From Hofstenia miamia (taxonomy: Eukaryota; Xenacoelomorpha; Acoela), in the NCBI GenBank assembly GCA_004352715.1, contig SCFE01000013.1:2034694-2098693 (forward strand): DNA of 64,000 nt. Reading direction: 5' to 3'. Below are positions 43,317 through 54,479 of the stretch, piece by piece (position 1 is the stretch's first letter; every line of letters begins with the position of its first letter). The notes under the pieces are model-generated. The model was not told the DNA's origin, did not search any database, and saw nothing but the letters and a program-made list of their open reading frames with translations. The position numbers and the translations under genes are program-made.

Positions 43317-44122
43317 TAGTGACTGTGACAGCCAAGAACAGCAAAGAAGAAACATTCAGTGAAACTACCCACACATGACAATAAAAGCTACAAGTGAGAG
43401 TGGAAAAAGCAGCTAAAAAGTTACATGAATTAACAACCAGTTAACAGAAAGAGATACCCCAAACCAAACAAAAGCACTCTACTAGGATCCTGGAATTGCA
43501 ACCTAGAGATGGAAGAATCACTATGAACCAGAAGGAAAATATGACAAAAGGAAAAAAAGGAAGTGTGAAGAAAACTGCAATCAAGGCAGTAACCCCCAGA
43601 ATGATACAATCATCACCATATTTTGGTGAGAACTCAGCAATGGACACAGAACTACAATCCCTTAGTTCACCCCCAGAAACAAACCCCACCAGACACAAAC
43701 CCATTAGATATAATGATTATGCTAAGGAAGAGCCAAGAAAATGAAGAACTCTTAAGACAACAAAGCAAAACGACACTGTCTGAGATCAGAATAAATATGG
43801 AAATGCAGCTAGAAGAACAAAGCCAACTATTCCAAAACGAAATTAAATCCCTTACCCACCAACTATCAGAGTCCAATAAAAGGTTTCTAGAGCAAAACCA
43901 GCAATGGCAAGAAAAAAATCAAGAGCTGGAGAGAACAAACAGACAATTAATCAAGGATAACAACCTACAGGCAGGAGAATTAGAACAGCTAAAAGATAAG
44001 TTAAGATTGCTACAACTAACAGAAGAGGAAAACAGGAGCAGCATGTGAACCCTTTCATTCTAGAAAGAAAAGTGAATTGCAAGCACCTCATATGCTGACA
44101 CACAAAGAGGTGACATACAAGG
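43317..44122 (+). pseudogene. Family A gag N-terminus, plus copy, before the gap
   Basis: Leader, then reading from about 43496: a basic N-terminus (M-T-K-G-K-K-G-S-V-K-K) and, after a frame change, 43623-44048 with a long Gln/Glu-rich coiled coil (heptads through Q-L-E-E-Q-S-Q-L-F and L-K-D-K-L-R-L-L-Q-L) ending at TGA 44046. Ends in the 1000-N gap. The same segment is seen again after the gap at 45123-45678. Confidence 0.65.
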
Positions 44123-45122
44123 NNNNNNNNNNNNNNNNNNNNNNNNNNNNNNNNNNNNNNNNNNNNNNNNNNNNNNNNNNNNNNNNNNNNNNNNNNNNNN
44201 NNNNNNNNNNNNNNNNNNNNNNNNNNNNNNNNNNNNNNNNNNNNNNNNNNNNNNNNNNNNNNNNNNNNNNNNNNNNNNNNNNNNNNNNNNNNNNNNNNNN
44301 NNNNNNNNNNNNNNNNNNNNNNNNNNNNNNNNNNNNNNNNNNNNNNNNNNNNNNNNNNNNNNNNNNNNNNNNNNNNNNNNNNNNNNNNNNNNNNNNNNNN
44401 NNNNNNNNNNNNNNNNNNNNNNNNNNNNNNNNNNNNNNNNNNNNNNNNNNNNNNNNNNNNNNNNNNNNNNNNNNNNNNNNNNNNNNNNNNNNNNNNNNNN
44501 NNNNNNNNNNNNNNNNNNNNNNNNNNNNNNNNNNNNNNNNNNNNNNNNNNNNNNNNNNNNNNNNNNNNNNNNNNNNNNNNNNNNNNNNNNNNNNNNNNNN
44601 NNNNNNNNNNNNNNNNNNNNNNNNNNNNNNNNNNNNNNNNNNNNNNNNNNNNNNNNNNNNNNNNNNNNNNNNNNNNNNNNNNNNNNNNNNNNNNNNNNNN
44701 NNNNNNNNNNNNNNNNNNNNNNNNNNNNNNNNNNNNNNNNNNNNNNNNNNNNNNNNNNNNNNNNNNNNNNNNNNNNNNNNNNNNNNNNNNNNNNNNNNNN
44801 NNNNNNNNNNNNNNNNNNNNNNNNNNNNNNNNNNNNNNNNNNNNNNNNNNNNNNNNNNNNNNNNNNNNNNNNNNNNNNNNNNNNNNNNNNNNNNNNNNNN
44901 NNNNNNNNNNNNNNNNNNNNNNNNNNNNNNNNNNNNNNNNNNNNNNNNNNNNNNNNNNNNNNNNNNNNNNNNNNNNNNNNNNNNNNNNNNNNNNNNNNNN
45001 NNNNNNNNNNNNNNNNNNNNNNNNNNNNNNNNNNNNNNNNNNNNNNNNNNNNNNNNNNNNNNNNNNNNNNNNNNNNNNNNNNNNNNNNNNNNNNNNNNNN
45101 NNNNNNNNNNNNNNNNNNNNNN
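44123..45122. other. Assembly gap (1000 N)
   Basis: Exactly 1000 N, a default gap size. The flanks repeat each other (43510-44122 and 45123-45752), so the gap may be an artefact of repeat resolution. Confidence 0.95.
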
Positions 45123-46654
45123 AAACCACTATGAACCAAAAAGAAAATATGACAAAAGGAAAAAAAGGAAGCTTGAAGAAAACTGCAATCAAGGCAGTAA
45201 CCCCCAGAATGATATGATCATCACCATATTTTGGTGAGAACTCAGCAATGGACACAGAACTACAATCCCTTAGTTCACCCCCAGAAATGAACCCCCAGAC
45301 ACAAACACATTGGATATAATGAACACAAACCCATTAGATATAATGATTATGCTAAGGAAGAGCCAAGAAAATGAAGAACTCTTAAGACAACAAAGCAAAA
45401 CGACACTGTCTAAGATCAGAATAAATATGGAAATGCAGCTAGAAGAACAAAGCCAACTATTCCAAAACGAAATTAAATCCCTTACCCACCAACTATCAGA
45501 GTCCAATAAAAGGTTTCTAGAGCAAAACCAGCAATGGCAAGAAAAAAATCAAGAGCTGGAGAGAACAAACAGACAATTAATCAAGGATAACAACCTACAG
45601 GCAGGAGAATTAGAACAGCTAAAAGATAAGTTAAGATTGCTACAACTAACAGAAGAGGAAAACAGGAGCAGCATGTGAACCCTTTCATTCTAGAAAGAAA
45701 AGTGAATTGCAAGCACCTCATATGCTGACACACAAAGAGGTGACATACAAGGAATCAGTTGAAGATTCAGATTTTGAGAAACAGAAAATCATAAATGAAA
45801 TCAAAAAAGCAGTGACCACTCAACTGCATGAGGAGGATGCTATAACAAACCACAGAAAACCTAAATATGAGGACTCAATCCTACCACAAGCTACTGCCAG
45901 TGATACAATACCCTGTAAAGCAACACTACCCACATTTGCTGAATGGCTACAAATGTTTGAACTAATGATGGTGGAATGAAAAGTAAGCAATACCTGCTTC
46001 TGGATGCAGAACAAAAAGAAATTATCAACTACTAATTGGAGACTTTATGAACTACTATGAGAACTATAGCTTCAAAAACCAGATCATTCTAAATGCTATG
46101 AAAATAAAGAAACTGATGACATTTGAAATTATATGCAACAAGTTGAACGACTGTTAATGCTCAGTTCAAGGGAAAACAGATCCTTGAAATATGATTTGTT
46201 CTCACACATCTGCAAGGGGATGCCTGAGAGCATCAGAACACAGTTTGAAATCAAATGTGACATTGACGATAAGTTGGAGAGAATGATTAGAAAAGCAGTT
46301 GAAATACAAGCAACCATTGAAAACAACACCCAAATATATGAGAGAGCCTCATGGCATAGAGAAGGACCAACCTGGAGAAACAATTTCAAACCACGCATCT
46401 CCAATAAAGCCTATACAGAGGCAAAGCAAGATAAGATAATAAAGGTGAAAGGAAAAGATGGTAAAACCAGGAAAGTAAAAGAGAAGGATGTTAAATGTTA
46501 TCATTGCAGACAGAAGGGACATAAGAAACCAGATTGCCCAAAACAAATAAACATAATTGGGAAGGAAGAGGCTTATTATGATGAAGAGGATGTATTGCAG
46601 ACAGAAGATGAAATCAATGAAGCACTGCCAACCAATGAGGAGTCAGAAAACTAA
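45123..46654 (+). pseudogene. Family A gag, plus copy, after the gap
   Basis: 45310-45678 repeats the coiled coil. 45707-45979 is the next segment, with L-P-T-F-A-E-W-L-Q-M-F as in the minus copy. A break follows, then 46133-46654 with R-T-Q-F-E-I-K-C and an intact CCHC zinc knuckle C-Y-H-C-R-Q-K-G-H-K-K-P-D-C (about 46495-46536). The acidic tail E-E-A-Y-Y-D-E-E-D-V ends at TAA 46652. Gag of Ty3/gypsy type; nucleic-acid binding by the knuckle is known of the family. Confidence 0.78.
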
Positions 46655-46659
46655 GCAGA

Positions 46660-47427
46660 GTGCTGACTCATGACAACCATGCATCAATAATGATCCTGAC
46701 AAACCTTGACATGATGAATATGATAAAGATAGCTATTAACAGAGTAATGATGAAAGCAACAATCAACACTGGAGCAGCTACATATATAATTACCAATGAA
46801 TGCACCATGAGGTTGGGATTCAAACAAGAGGATCTGAATAGCTGCAATAAGAGATTAATCAATGCATGAGGGGATTATATCAATATGAAAGGAATGATAA
46901 AAACAGCACAAATGAGGATCGCAAATACAACATTTGAACAACCATTGGTGGTGGTGGATACACACAATAATTCGCTACCATACAAAGTTATATTAGGCAA
47001 TGACTTTTTGACAAAAAATGGATGCATTATTAATTATGCTAACAGAACCATAAAGGTAAAAGAAGAAAAGATAGAAATCAAGGAAGAACAAGAGAAGCAG
47101 AAAACAATTACATTCCAACTGCAAGAAGACATCCACCTACAGCTGCACCAATGGAAAATGCATACAATCAAGACAGAAGACACTATAACAGCTGACATAA
47201 TGCTGTATGACAATAAAGGCATCAACACCAAACAAGTATTGATGCCATCCAGTGTCTGTATGATAAAACATGGAAAGGGAAGAATACCAATTCTCAATGC
47301 TACAAATTGGAATGTCAATTTGAAAAAATCTCAAATAAGAATATATGGGAAATACATCAAAACCAACATCAGACTCATTTGGAAGGCAATTGGAGACGAC
47401 GATGGAGCAAGTAATTTGCATGGTTGA
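46660..47427 (+). pseudogene. Family A aspartic protease and linker, plus copy
   Basis: 46660-46869 contains A-T-I-N-T-G-A-A-T-Y-I-I at the active site, again Asn for Asp, then a TGA at 46867-46869. 46885-47427 continues in the same order as the minus copy: V-I-L-G-N-D-F-L-T-K, I-N-Y-A-N-R-T-I-K, and the linker to H-G-stop at 47425. The sequence then breaks into a copy of LTR/leader DNA. Confidence 0.78.
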
Positions 47428-47464
47428 TTCAAGGACTTGCAAAGGAAAGTGGATAGTACTTCTG

Positions 47465-47823
47465 TCGTAGTATGTGGTGGTTTCACTGAATGTTTCTTTT
47501 AAGAGTTGCTATTCTTGGCTGTCACAGTTGCCATGTAACATCCTCTACCAGGCATTATTACAGTTTGTCTTTTGTTACTGCATAACACTAGTCATAGTTT
47601 TGCAGGTAGAGATTTACTCAACTAGAGACTGCTTTGGCTTTGTTTATATTAACACAATGTAACTAGATATGACTGTTCACTATTTAGGTGATGGTGTAGC
47701 ATCATCCACATAAAATCTCAAATAAGCTGCAAAATGTCAAGCAGAGGGGATTAAAGTTGAAGAAAAATGATTAAAAAATATTGTAATCAAATCAATTAGA
47801 ATTATTTAAGATTTATTTGTATT
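47465..47823. repeat. Copy of 41951-42306 placed between protease and RT
   Basis: Near-identical, same orientation, about 356 bp: gag leader, truncated LTR, and start of the inverted LTR, with the same junction as at 42183. It replaces the protease-RT linker of the plus copy. Carrying another locus's unique junction makes a real insertion unlikely; an assembly misjoin fits better. Confidence 0.75.
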
Positions 47824-48098
47824 ATGCAAAGCGAGAGCCCATATGCAGCACCAACTGTGTTTGTAAAACAGGGAAATAAGTACTGTCTATGTATCAACTT
47901 CCATAAATTAAATGAGGTGACAAAGAAGGATTCATACCCCCTACCGCAAATAGAGGACATGCTCTACAAAGCCAGTAAACACAAATACTTCACAACATTG
48001 GATTTATGTAAGGCCTACTGGCAAGTAAAGATGGAAGAGAGCAATATTGAAAAGGCAGCATTTATAACCCCATAGGGGCTATACAAATGGATATATAT
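47824..48098 (+). pseudogene. Family A reverse transcriptase, plus copy, N-terminal part
   Basis: Open for 83 codons to TAG 48073-48075: Y-A-A-P-T-V-F-V-K-Q, Y-C-L-C-I-N-F-H-K-L-N, Y-P-L-P-Q-I-E-D-M-L and T-T-L-D-L-C-K-A-Y-W-Q-V-K with the first catalytic Asp. R-D-F of the minus copy is I-N-F here. The frame continues a few codons past the stop and runs into the gap. Confidence 0.85.
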
Positions 48099-49098
48099 NN
48101 NNNNNNNNNNNNNNNNNNNNNNNNNNNNNNNNNNNNNNNNNNNNNNNNNNNNNNNNNNNNNNNNNNNNNNNNNNNNNNNNNNNNNNNNNNNNNNNNNNNN
48201 NNNNNNNNNNNNNNNNNNNNNNNNNNNNNNNNNNNNNNNNNNNNNNNNNNNNNNNNNNNNNNNNNNNNNNNNNNNNNNNNNNNNNNNNNNNNNNNNNNNN
48301 NNNNNNNNNNNNNNNNNNNNNNNNNNNNNNNNNNNNNNNNNNNNNNNNNNNNNNNNNNNNNNNNNNNNNNNNNNNNNNNNNNNNNNNNNNNNNNNNNNNN
48401 NNNNNNNNNNNNNNNNNNNNNNNNNNNNNNNNNNNNNNNNNNNNNNNNNNNNNNNNNNNNNNNNNNNNNNNNNNNNNNNNNNNNNNNNNNNNNNNNNNNN
48501 NNNNNNNNNNNNNNNNNNNNNNNNNNNNNNNNNNNNNNNNNNNNNNNNNNNNNNNNNNNNNNNNNNNNNNNNNNNNNNNNNNNNNNNNNNNNNNNNNNNN
48601 NNNNNNNNNNNNNNNNNNNNNNNNNNNNNNNNNNNNNNNNNNNNNNNNNNNNNNNNNNNNNNNNNNNNNNNNNNNNNNNNNNNNNNNNNNNNNNNNNNNN
48701 NNNNNNNNNNNNNNNNNNNNNNNNNNNNNNNNNNNNNNNNNNNNNNNNNNNNNNNNNNNNNNNNNNNNNNNNNNNNNNNNNNNNNNNNNNNNNNNNNNNN
48801 NNNNNNNNNNNNNNNNNNNNNNNNNNNNNNNNNNNNNNNNNNNNNNNNNNNNNNNNNNNNNNNNNNNNNNNNNNNNNNNNNNNNNNNNNNNNNNNNNNNN
48901 NNNNNNNNNNNNNNNNNNNNNNNNNNNNNNNNNNNNNNNNNNNNNNNNNNNNNNNNNNNNNNNNNNNNNNNNNNNNNNNNNNNNNNNNNNNNNNNNNNNN
49001 NNNNNNNNNNNNNNNNNNNNNNNNNNNNNNNNNNNNNNNNNNNNNNNNNNNNNNNNNNNNNNNNNNNNNNNNNNNNNNNNNNNNNNNNNNNNNNNNNN
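48099..49098. other. Assembly gap (1000 N)
   Basis: Exactly 1000 N, between plus-strand gypsy RT and minus-strand LINE sequence. Confidence 0.95.
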
Positions 49099-50154
49099 TA
49101 TGTCTATCACTGTTCCTAATCTTTTCTTTTTGTCTACAACTACTATGTCTGGCCTCCGAGCTTCTATCACCTTGCTTGTCTGTATGTTGAAGTCCCACAG
49201 TATCTTAACCTTCTCATTTTCTATGACGCCCTGTGGCTTATGCTAATACCACTTGTCTCCTGCTTCTAACCCATGCTGCCTGCTCAAGCTCCAGTGTACC
49301 ATTCGTCCTACCTTGTCATGCCTGAACTTATACTCATTCTGCGCCAACTTCTCACATCCTGCTATCAGATGATCTACTGTCTCACACTCTTCTTACATAG
49401 CCTACACTTATCACTTACTTCCACTCTTCTGTCTATATGCTTCTTCACTCCAGTTTGTTCTTATCGCTTGCTCCTGTGCTGCAATTATCAATGCTTTTAT
49501 TTCTCTTTTAAGTCCTGCTTTCTTTAACCACTTGTTGCTCTCTTCTCTGTCACACTTTTCTGTGTTCCTCCAGTATTCTCCATGCATTGACTTCTGCCTA
49601 TACCTTGTTTGTCTCTCTGATTCCATCCTACTCTGGTATACCTTCTTTCCTTCACTGTCAGCTCTTATCTTTCTTAACTCCTTAGTGATCTCCAATAGTG
49701 ACCCCTTAGGTTGCTTTTCTACATATTCATTTAGCCCTAATGCTTCTGCTTCTACAGTTTCCCCTCACTTAGAAATCATTTCTCTCCTTNNNNNNNNNNN
49801 NNNNNNNNNTCTGATTCCATCCTACTCTGGTATACCTTCTTTCCTTCACTGTCAGCTCTTATCTTTCTTAACTCCTTAGTGATCTCCAATAGTGACCCCT
49901 TAGGTTGCTTTTCTACATATTCATTTAGCCCTAATGCTTCTGCTTCTACAGTTTCCCCTACACTTAGTAGTCCTTTCCCTGCCTTATGCCTTGCCATGTA
50001 CAGCCTATCTACATCTCCATTGAGGTTAAATGCTCTCTCTGCTGCTAGTATCTTCCTTGTCTCCCTGTCTAATTCCCTCAGTTCATTCTTGTTCCACCTA
50101 ACTATTCCTGCCGAATATCTCAACACTGGTATCGCCCAATATATATTCGGCTGA
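49099..50154 (-). pseudogene. C-terminal part of an RLE-type non-LTR retrotransposon
   Basis: Minus strand. From about 50154: W-A-I-P-V-L-R-Y-S-A-G-I-V-R-W, L-R-E-L-D-R-E-T-R-K-I-L, D-V-D-R-L-Y-M-A-R and G-K-G-L-L-S-V-G-E, the post-RT region typical of this LINE group. Then 49695-49411, then 49260-49099 with E-A-R-R-P-D-I-V-V-V-D-K-K, which fits the PD..D core of a restriction-like endonuclease. Frameshifts and stops break it. 49607-49789 and 49810-50000 repeat each other across the 20-N gap at 49790-49809. The N-terminal ORF piece at 21377-22012 belongs to the same kind of element. It truncates family B. Confidence 0.78.
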
Positions 50155-50250
50155 ATGATGTTAGGAGCTGGATGGGGATGCAATTTGAGTGTAGGCCATG
50201 TGCTATCAGTGGGCCTATCGGCTTTGATGTAATGCCAGATACGGTTGACT

Positions 50251-51174
50251 TCATTTAATGTATTCATTGATTGTGAAGATGTGTAACTGACGTGGATATC
50301 TGTGATTGTGGGCGATTGCAAGATGTTTGTCGACCGTTAGTTGGTGTAGTGGGCAGATCCTATGGAGAAAGAGGTCGATGTGTATTAATGCGGCGGTTGA
50401 TGTGTAGTTGTCTAGGCCCAGTATGGCGAAATTGTTAGGGCGTAGAATGAAGAGGTTGTCTAAAATTAACTCAAGTTCGTAGATTTCTGCTCCGATGAGG
50501 GTTGATTGCGTGTATGTGAAATTATGATTGTCAACCATATTTTGTTGTGTTTGGCTAGCTTGTATGTAAGAGATAATTTTTCAATCAGTTTGTTATCAGA
50601 GAGTTCTTCGGTTTTTAGGAAATACACAGGGATATTTTCCAGTGATAAGTTGATTTCGGGGTGCATAACTAAGGCATCTTTATAGGTGAGCAAGTGGTGA
50701 ATTTTTTAAGCGAAATTCTGCATCGAGGCTGGTATGGACTGTACTTCTGAAGTATGTGCAATTCATGCTTTCGCACATTTCGTGCATATAAAATATGAGA
50801 TTGTTTACTGCAGGGCGCTTTTCTGTGTCTATGAGATACGGTAATGTTGAATAGGTGACTTTATGATGGGCAGTATCTAACTGTTTATTCATAGAATTTG
50901 GTATCCTGTGAGAGCTTGGCTTTTATAATATAGCGAGCAGTAAGGGTGTAAAGTTTCAGAGCCCACCATGAAGATTCGAGCATGACGTTGCTCTTGGCAT
51001 TCAAGTGAGTGTTGCTGTGACACAGAGCGTTGAGAGTAGACTGAGCCTAGGGAGGAGCCAGAGTGGCGGCGGCGTTTCTTTGATTGAGGTAAAACAAAAG
51101 ATTGTAAAACTGGTTCCTCTTGTATAGTTGAATCTAATGGTGAGATCGGGCCCGCCGTGTAAATAAAGTTAGCA
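50251..51174 (-). pseudogene. Family B ORF3-like sequence, unknown function, broken
   Basis: Minus-strand frames: about 51165-50905 (S-P-L-D-S-T-I-Q-E-E-P-V-L-Q, then K-K-R-R-R-H-S-G), 50892-50680, 50693-50466 and 50538-50251, overlapping in different frames as after frameshifts. 50693-50466 contains T-Y-K-D-A-L-V-M-H-P-E-I-N-L-S-L-E-N, and the part before it V-N-N-L-I-F-Y-M-H-E-M; both line up with family A ORF3 around 34077 (A-Y-K-D-K-I-A-E-I-P-E-I-N-M-D-K-E-N and the preceding I-I-S-Y-P-Q-E-M). In both families the ORF lies 3' of integrase. No membrane segment or known catalytic motif is seen. Confidence 0.5.
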
Positions 51175-51877
51175 CAGGGGCTTGCTCATTTTTTGAAGGG
51201 GCTAATAAATATTTTATTTTATTTGAAATATTTTATCAGTATTANNNNNNNNNNNNNNNNNNNNNNNNNNNNNNNNNNNNNNNNNNNNNNNNNNNNNNNN
51301 NNNNNNNNNNNNNNNNNNNNNNNNNNNNNNNNNNNNNNNNNNNNNNNNNAAAGATTGTAAAACTGGTTCCTCTTGTATAGTTGAATCTAATGGTGAGATC
51401 GGGCCCGCCGTGTAAATAAAGTTAGCACAGGGGCTTGCTCATTTTTTGAAGGGGCTAATAAATATTTTATTTTATTTGAAATATTTTATCAGTATTATAA
51501 AATAAGATAAGAAAGAGCTTGAACAAAATTTTATTTAAGAACAATAGGAAAAAATAGTTTACCACAACTGCAATCGTCGATTTTTCAAATTGTTAAATCT
51601 TTTTAAAAAATTTTCAGTTTCAATTGAAGAAGTCACTAAACTTTCATGTGAAATGAGTACCAAATTAGCCTTCCGTTTCTGTGACATACTTCTTCTATAT
51701 GGTGAAATAATTCGGGATAGAGTGCTGAAACTGGCTTCACATGTTGCTGTCGATGCTGGTAATGNTGAAGGGGCTAATAAATATTTTATTTTATTTAAAA
51801 TATTTTATCAGTATTATAAAATAAGATAAGAAAGAGCTTGAACAAAATTTTATTTAAGAACAATAGGAAAAAATAGT

Positions 51878-53055
51878 TTACCACAACTGCAATCGTCGAT
51901 TTTTCAAATTGTTAAATCTTTTTAAAAAATTTTCAGTTTCAATTGAAGAAGTCACTAAACTTTCATGTGAAATGAGTACCAAATTAGCCTTCCATTTCTG
52001 TGACATACTTCTTTTACATGTTGCTGTCGATGCTGGTAATGTCAGTGCTGCCGCATAAAGCCGAAAGACACTTGGAAAGGCTTCTCGAAATGGATAAAGA
52101 AACTTTGTTATACCTTCAATATCTGCATTAAAACATTTTTCATTGAGTTTTGTCTTAAGAAAATTTGAAGCTGCAGCAATTTCGCACTTACTTTCAATAA
52201 TATCAACAGAACATAGCTGTGCCAAAAGAGAAAGATGTGATTGGGTTAATAGTTCATTCTCAAATTCTGTTAAGCATTTAATGCTTCTTAAAAGAGCAAC
52301 ATTTTCAGTACTAAATCGTGATTGAATTTTACCAATTGTTCTGTCCAGAAGTCCATAATACATTTCTAACAATATACATTTTGTCGATGTACCCAATTCA
52401 CTAACCTGAATGTCTGTAACAATAAAATCATTTAAATGGACAGGCAACTCTCGCTTTCGTTTCTCTGGAAATGGTGAGTCAATTTTTAAAAGATTCTTCG
52501 TACAATTTTACAAATTCAATTTCCTGTCGCATGTTCTTGACTAATTCTAGAGAACTCTTCACAATTTCACTGGCAGTTAGCAAATCCATTTTTTCTGATT
52601 GTAAGATATCATTGGCTGGTTTAAGACAAGAAAGTAATGTATGTATGAATTTTACAGTAAACATAAATTCAGGTTCTTTCATTTTTGTAAGGAGACCTGT
52701 TGCTTCAATAATAACATTTCCCGATAAGTTGCTTTTAATTACTTTTTCAAGTAACTCGATCAGGCTTTCGTAGTTTTCTGAAATACACTTTGTCATTTTT
52801 AAGTGACCATCCCAACGCTGTTCCATAAGACGAGAAAGCTTTGTACCTTCATAGAGCTTTGAAACTAGAAAATTTCTAGTAAAGTTGTACAATAAGCTGC
52901 AAAAATCAAAATGTTGTCTAACTTTGTCATCCCGAGAAATGGCATTTATTACCACTAGATGAAGCTTGTGGTTGTAACAATGGATATATGGAATTAATTC
53001 ACTTAGTTTCTGCTGTAATCTAGCTTGAACTCCGCCATGCTTGCCTGCCATTACA
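51878..53055 (-). pseudogene. hAT transposase (ZMYM/TTF-type relative), partial
   Basis: 53051-52479 encodes G-K-H-G-G-V-Q-A-R-L, Y-I-H-C-Y-N-H-K-L-H-L-V-V, L-M-E-Q-R-W-D-G-H-L and V-K-F-I-H-T-L-L-S. The conserved C-x-N-H-x-L-x-L-V and R-W-D are hallmarks of hAT transposases. 52447-51878 is the C-terminal part with L-L-A-Q-L-C-S, F-R-L-Y-A-A-A-L-T-L-P-A-S-T-A-T-C-K-R-S and L-K-N-R-R-L, the hAT dimerisation region (usual form P-V-S-S-A-x-x-E-R-x-F-S, here changed). Frames differ and the N-terminus is in the gap. Looks like the hAT group related to ZMYM proteins. Confidence 0.82.
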
Positions 53056-53967
53056 NNNNNNNNNNNNNNNNNNNNNNNNNNNNNNNNNNNNNNNNNNNNN
53101 NNNNNNNNNNNNNNNNNNNNNNNNNNNNNNNNNNNNNNNNNNNNNNNNNNNNNNNNNNNNNNNNNNNNNNNNNNNNNNNNNNNNNNNNNNNNNNNNNNNN
53201 NNNNNNNNNNNNNNNNNNNNNNNNNNNNNNNNNNNNNNNNNNNNNNNNNNNNNNNNNNNNNNNNNNNNNNNNNNNNNNNNNNNNNNNNNNNNNNNNNNNN
53301 NNNNNNNNNNNNNNNNNNNNNNNNNNNNNNNNNNNNNNNNNNNNNNNNNNNNNNNNNNNNNNNNNNNNNNNNNNNNNNNNNNNNNNNNNNNNNNNNNNNN
53401 NNNNNNNNNNNNNNNNNNNNNNNNNNNNNNNNNNNNNNNNNNNNNNNNNNNNNNNNNNNNNNNNNNNNNNNNNNNNNNNNNNNNNNNNNNNNNNNNNNNN
53501 NNNNNNNNNNNNNNNNNNNNNNNNNNNNNNNNNNNNNNNNNNNNNNNNNNNNNNNNNNNNNNNNNNNNNNNNNNNNNNNNNNNNNNNNNNNNNNNNNNNN
53601 NNNNNNNNNNNNNNNNNNNNNNNNNNNNNNNNNNNNNNNNNNNNNNNNNNNNNNNNNNNNNNNNNNNNNNNNNNNNNNNNNNNNNNNNNNNNNNNNNNNN
53701 NNNNNNNNNNNNNNNNNNNNNNNNNNNNNNNNNNNNNNNNNNNNNNNNNNNNNNNNNNNNNNNNNNNNNNNNNNNNNNNNNNNNNNNNNNNNNNNNNNNN
53801 NNNNNNNNNNNNNNNNNNNNNNNNNNNNNNNNNNNNNNNNNNNNNNNNNNNNNNNNNNNNNNNNNNNNNNNNNNNNNNNNNNNNNNNNNNNNNNNNNNNN
53901 NNNNNNNNNNNNNNNNNNNNNNNNNNNNNNNNNNNNNNNNNNNNNNNNNNNNNNNNNNNNNNNNNNN
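53056..53967. other. Assembly gap (912 N)
   Basis: Run of N inside the hAT element. The following sequence repeats the hAT 3' end seen at 51548-51700. Confidence 0.95.
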
Positions 53968-54479
53968 GAAAAAATAGTTTACCACCACTGCAATCGTCGA
54001 TTTTTCAAATTGTTAAATCTTTTTAAAAAAATTTCAGTTTCAATTGAAGAAGTCACTAAACTTTCATGTGAAAGGAGTAACAAATTAGCCAAAATTGTAA
54101 TAAGTACATACGTACCTCGAATAAAAATTTGATTAAGTGAATCACTTCTCTATTTGTAATTCATTTATAGTATATATAATTTGACCTACTAAATTATTAG
54201 CCAATAAGAATTTACTTTATAACATTCTGCCTTTCTTATTTTATCATAGATGCTAAATTAAGTACGTGTTTTTATATAGTTAATTATTATGTCTAATATT
54301 GTTGTGTATACTGTATATCTTGTAATGAAAAATAGGATTAGAACAAAAGCTATATGAGAAAAAAATTATTTCTAATTATTAAAAAATCTCTATTTCAGTT
54401 ATAAACTTATGAAATTTTAGAGGGGGCTTTGAATTTAGCAGACGGGGCTTGGCCCCTTGTATTCCCTCGAGACGGCGGC

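Larger units (their letters stand above)
51175..54459 (-). mobile_element. hAT transposon inserted in family B
   Basis: Left end about CAGGGGCTTGC at 51175; right end about GGCTTGGCCCCTTG at 54446-54459. Transposase on the minus strand. Both ends are approximate: the inverted match is short and I see no convincing 8-bp duplication. It lies between family B integrase (54480 on) and ORF3 (to 51174). Contains two N-gaps (51245-51349, 53056-53967) and duplicated flanks (51506-51763 against 51771-52027; 51130-51244 against 51350-51497), probably misjoins. Confidence 0.65.

Noticed and set aside
43951-45255. Long ORFs through N runs (also at 48062-49198 and 53020-54132)
   Set aside because: Their length is made of N translated as X; not coding evidence.
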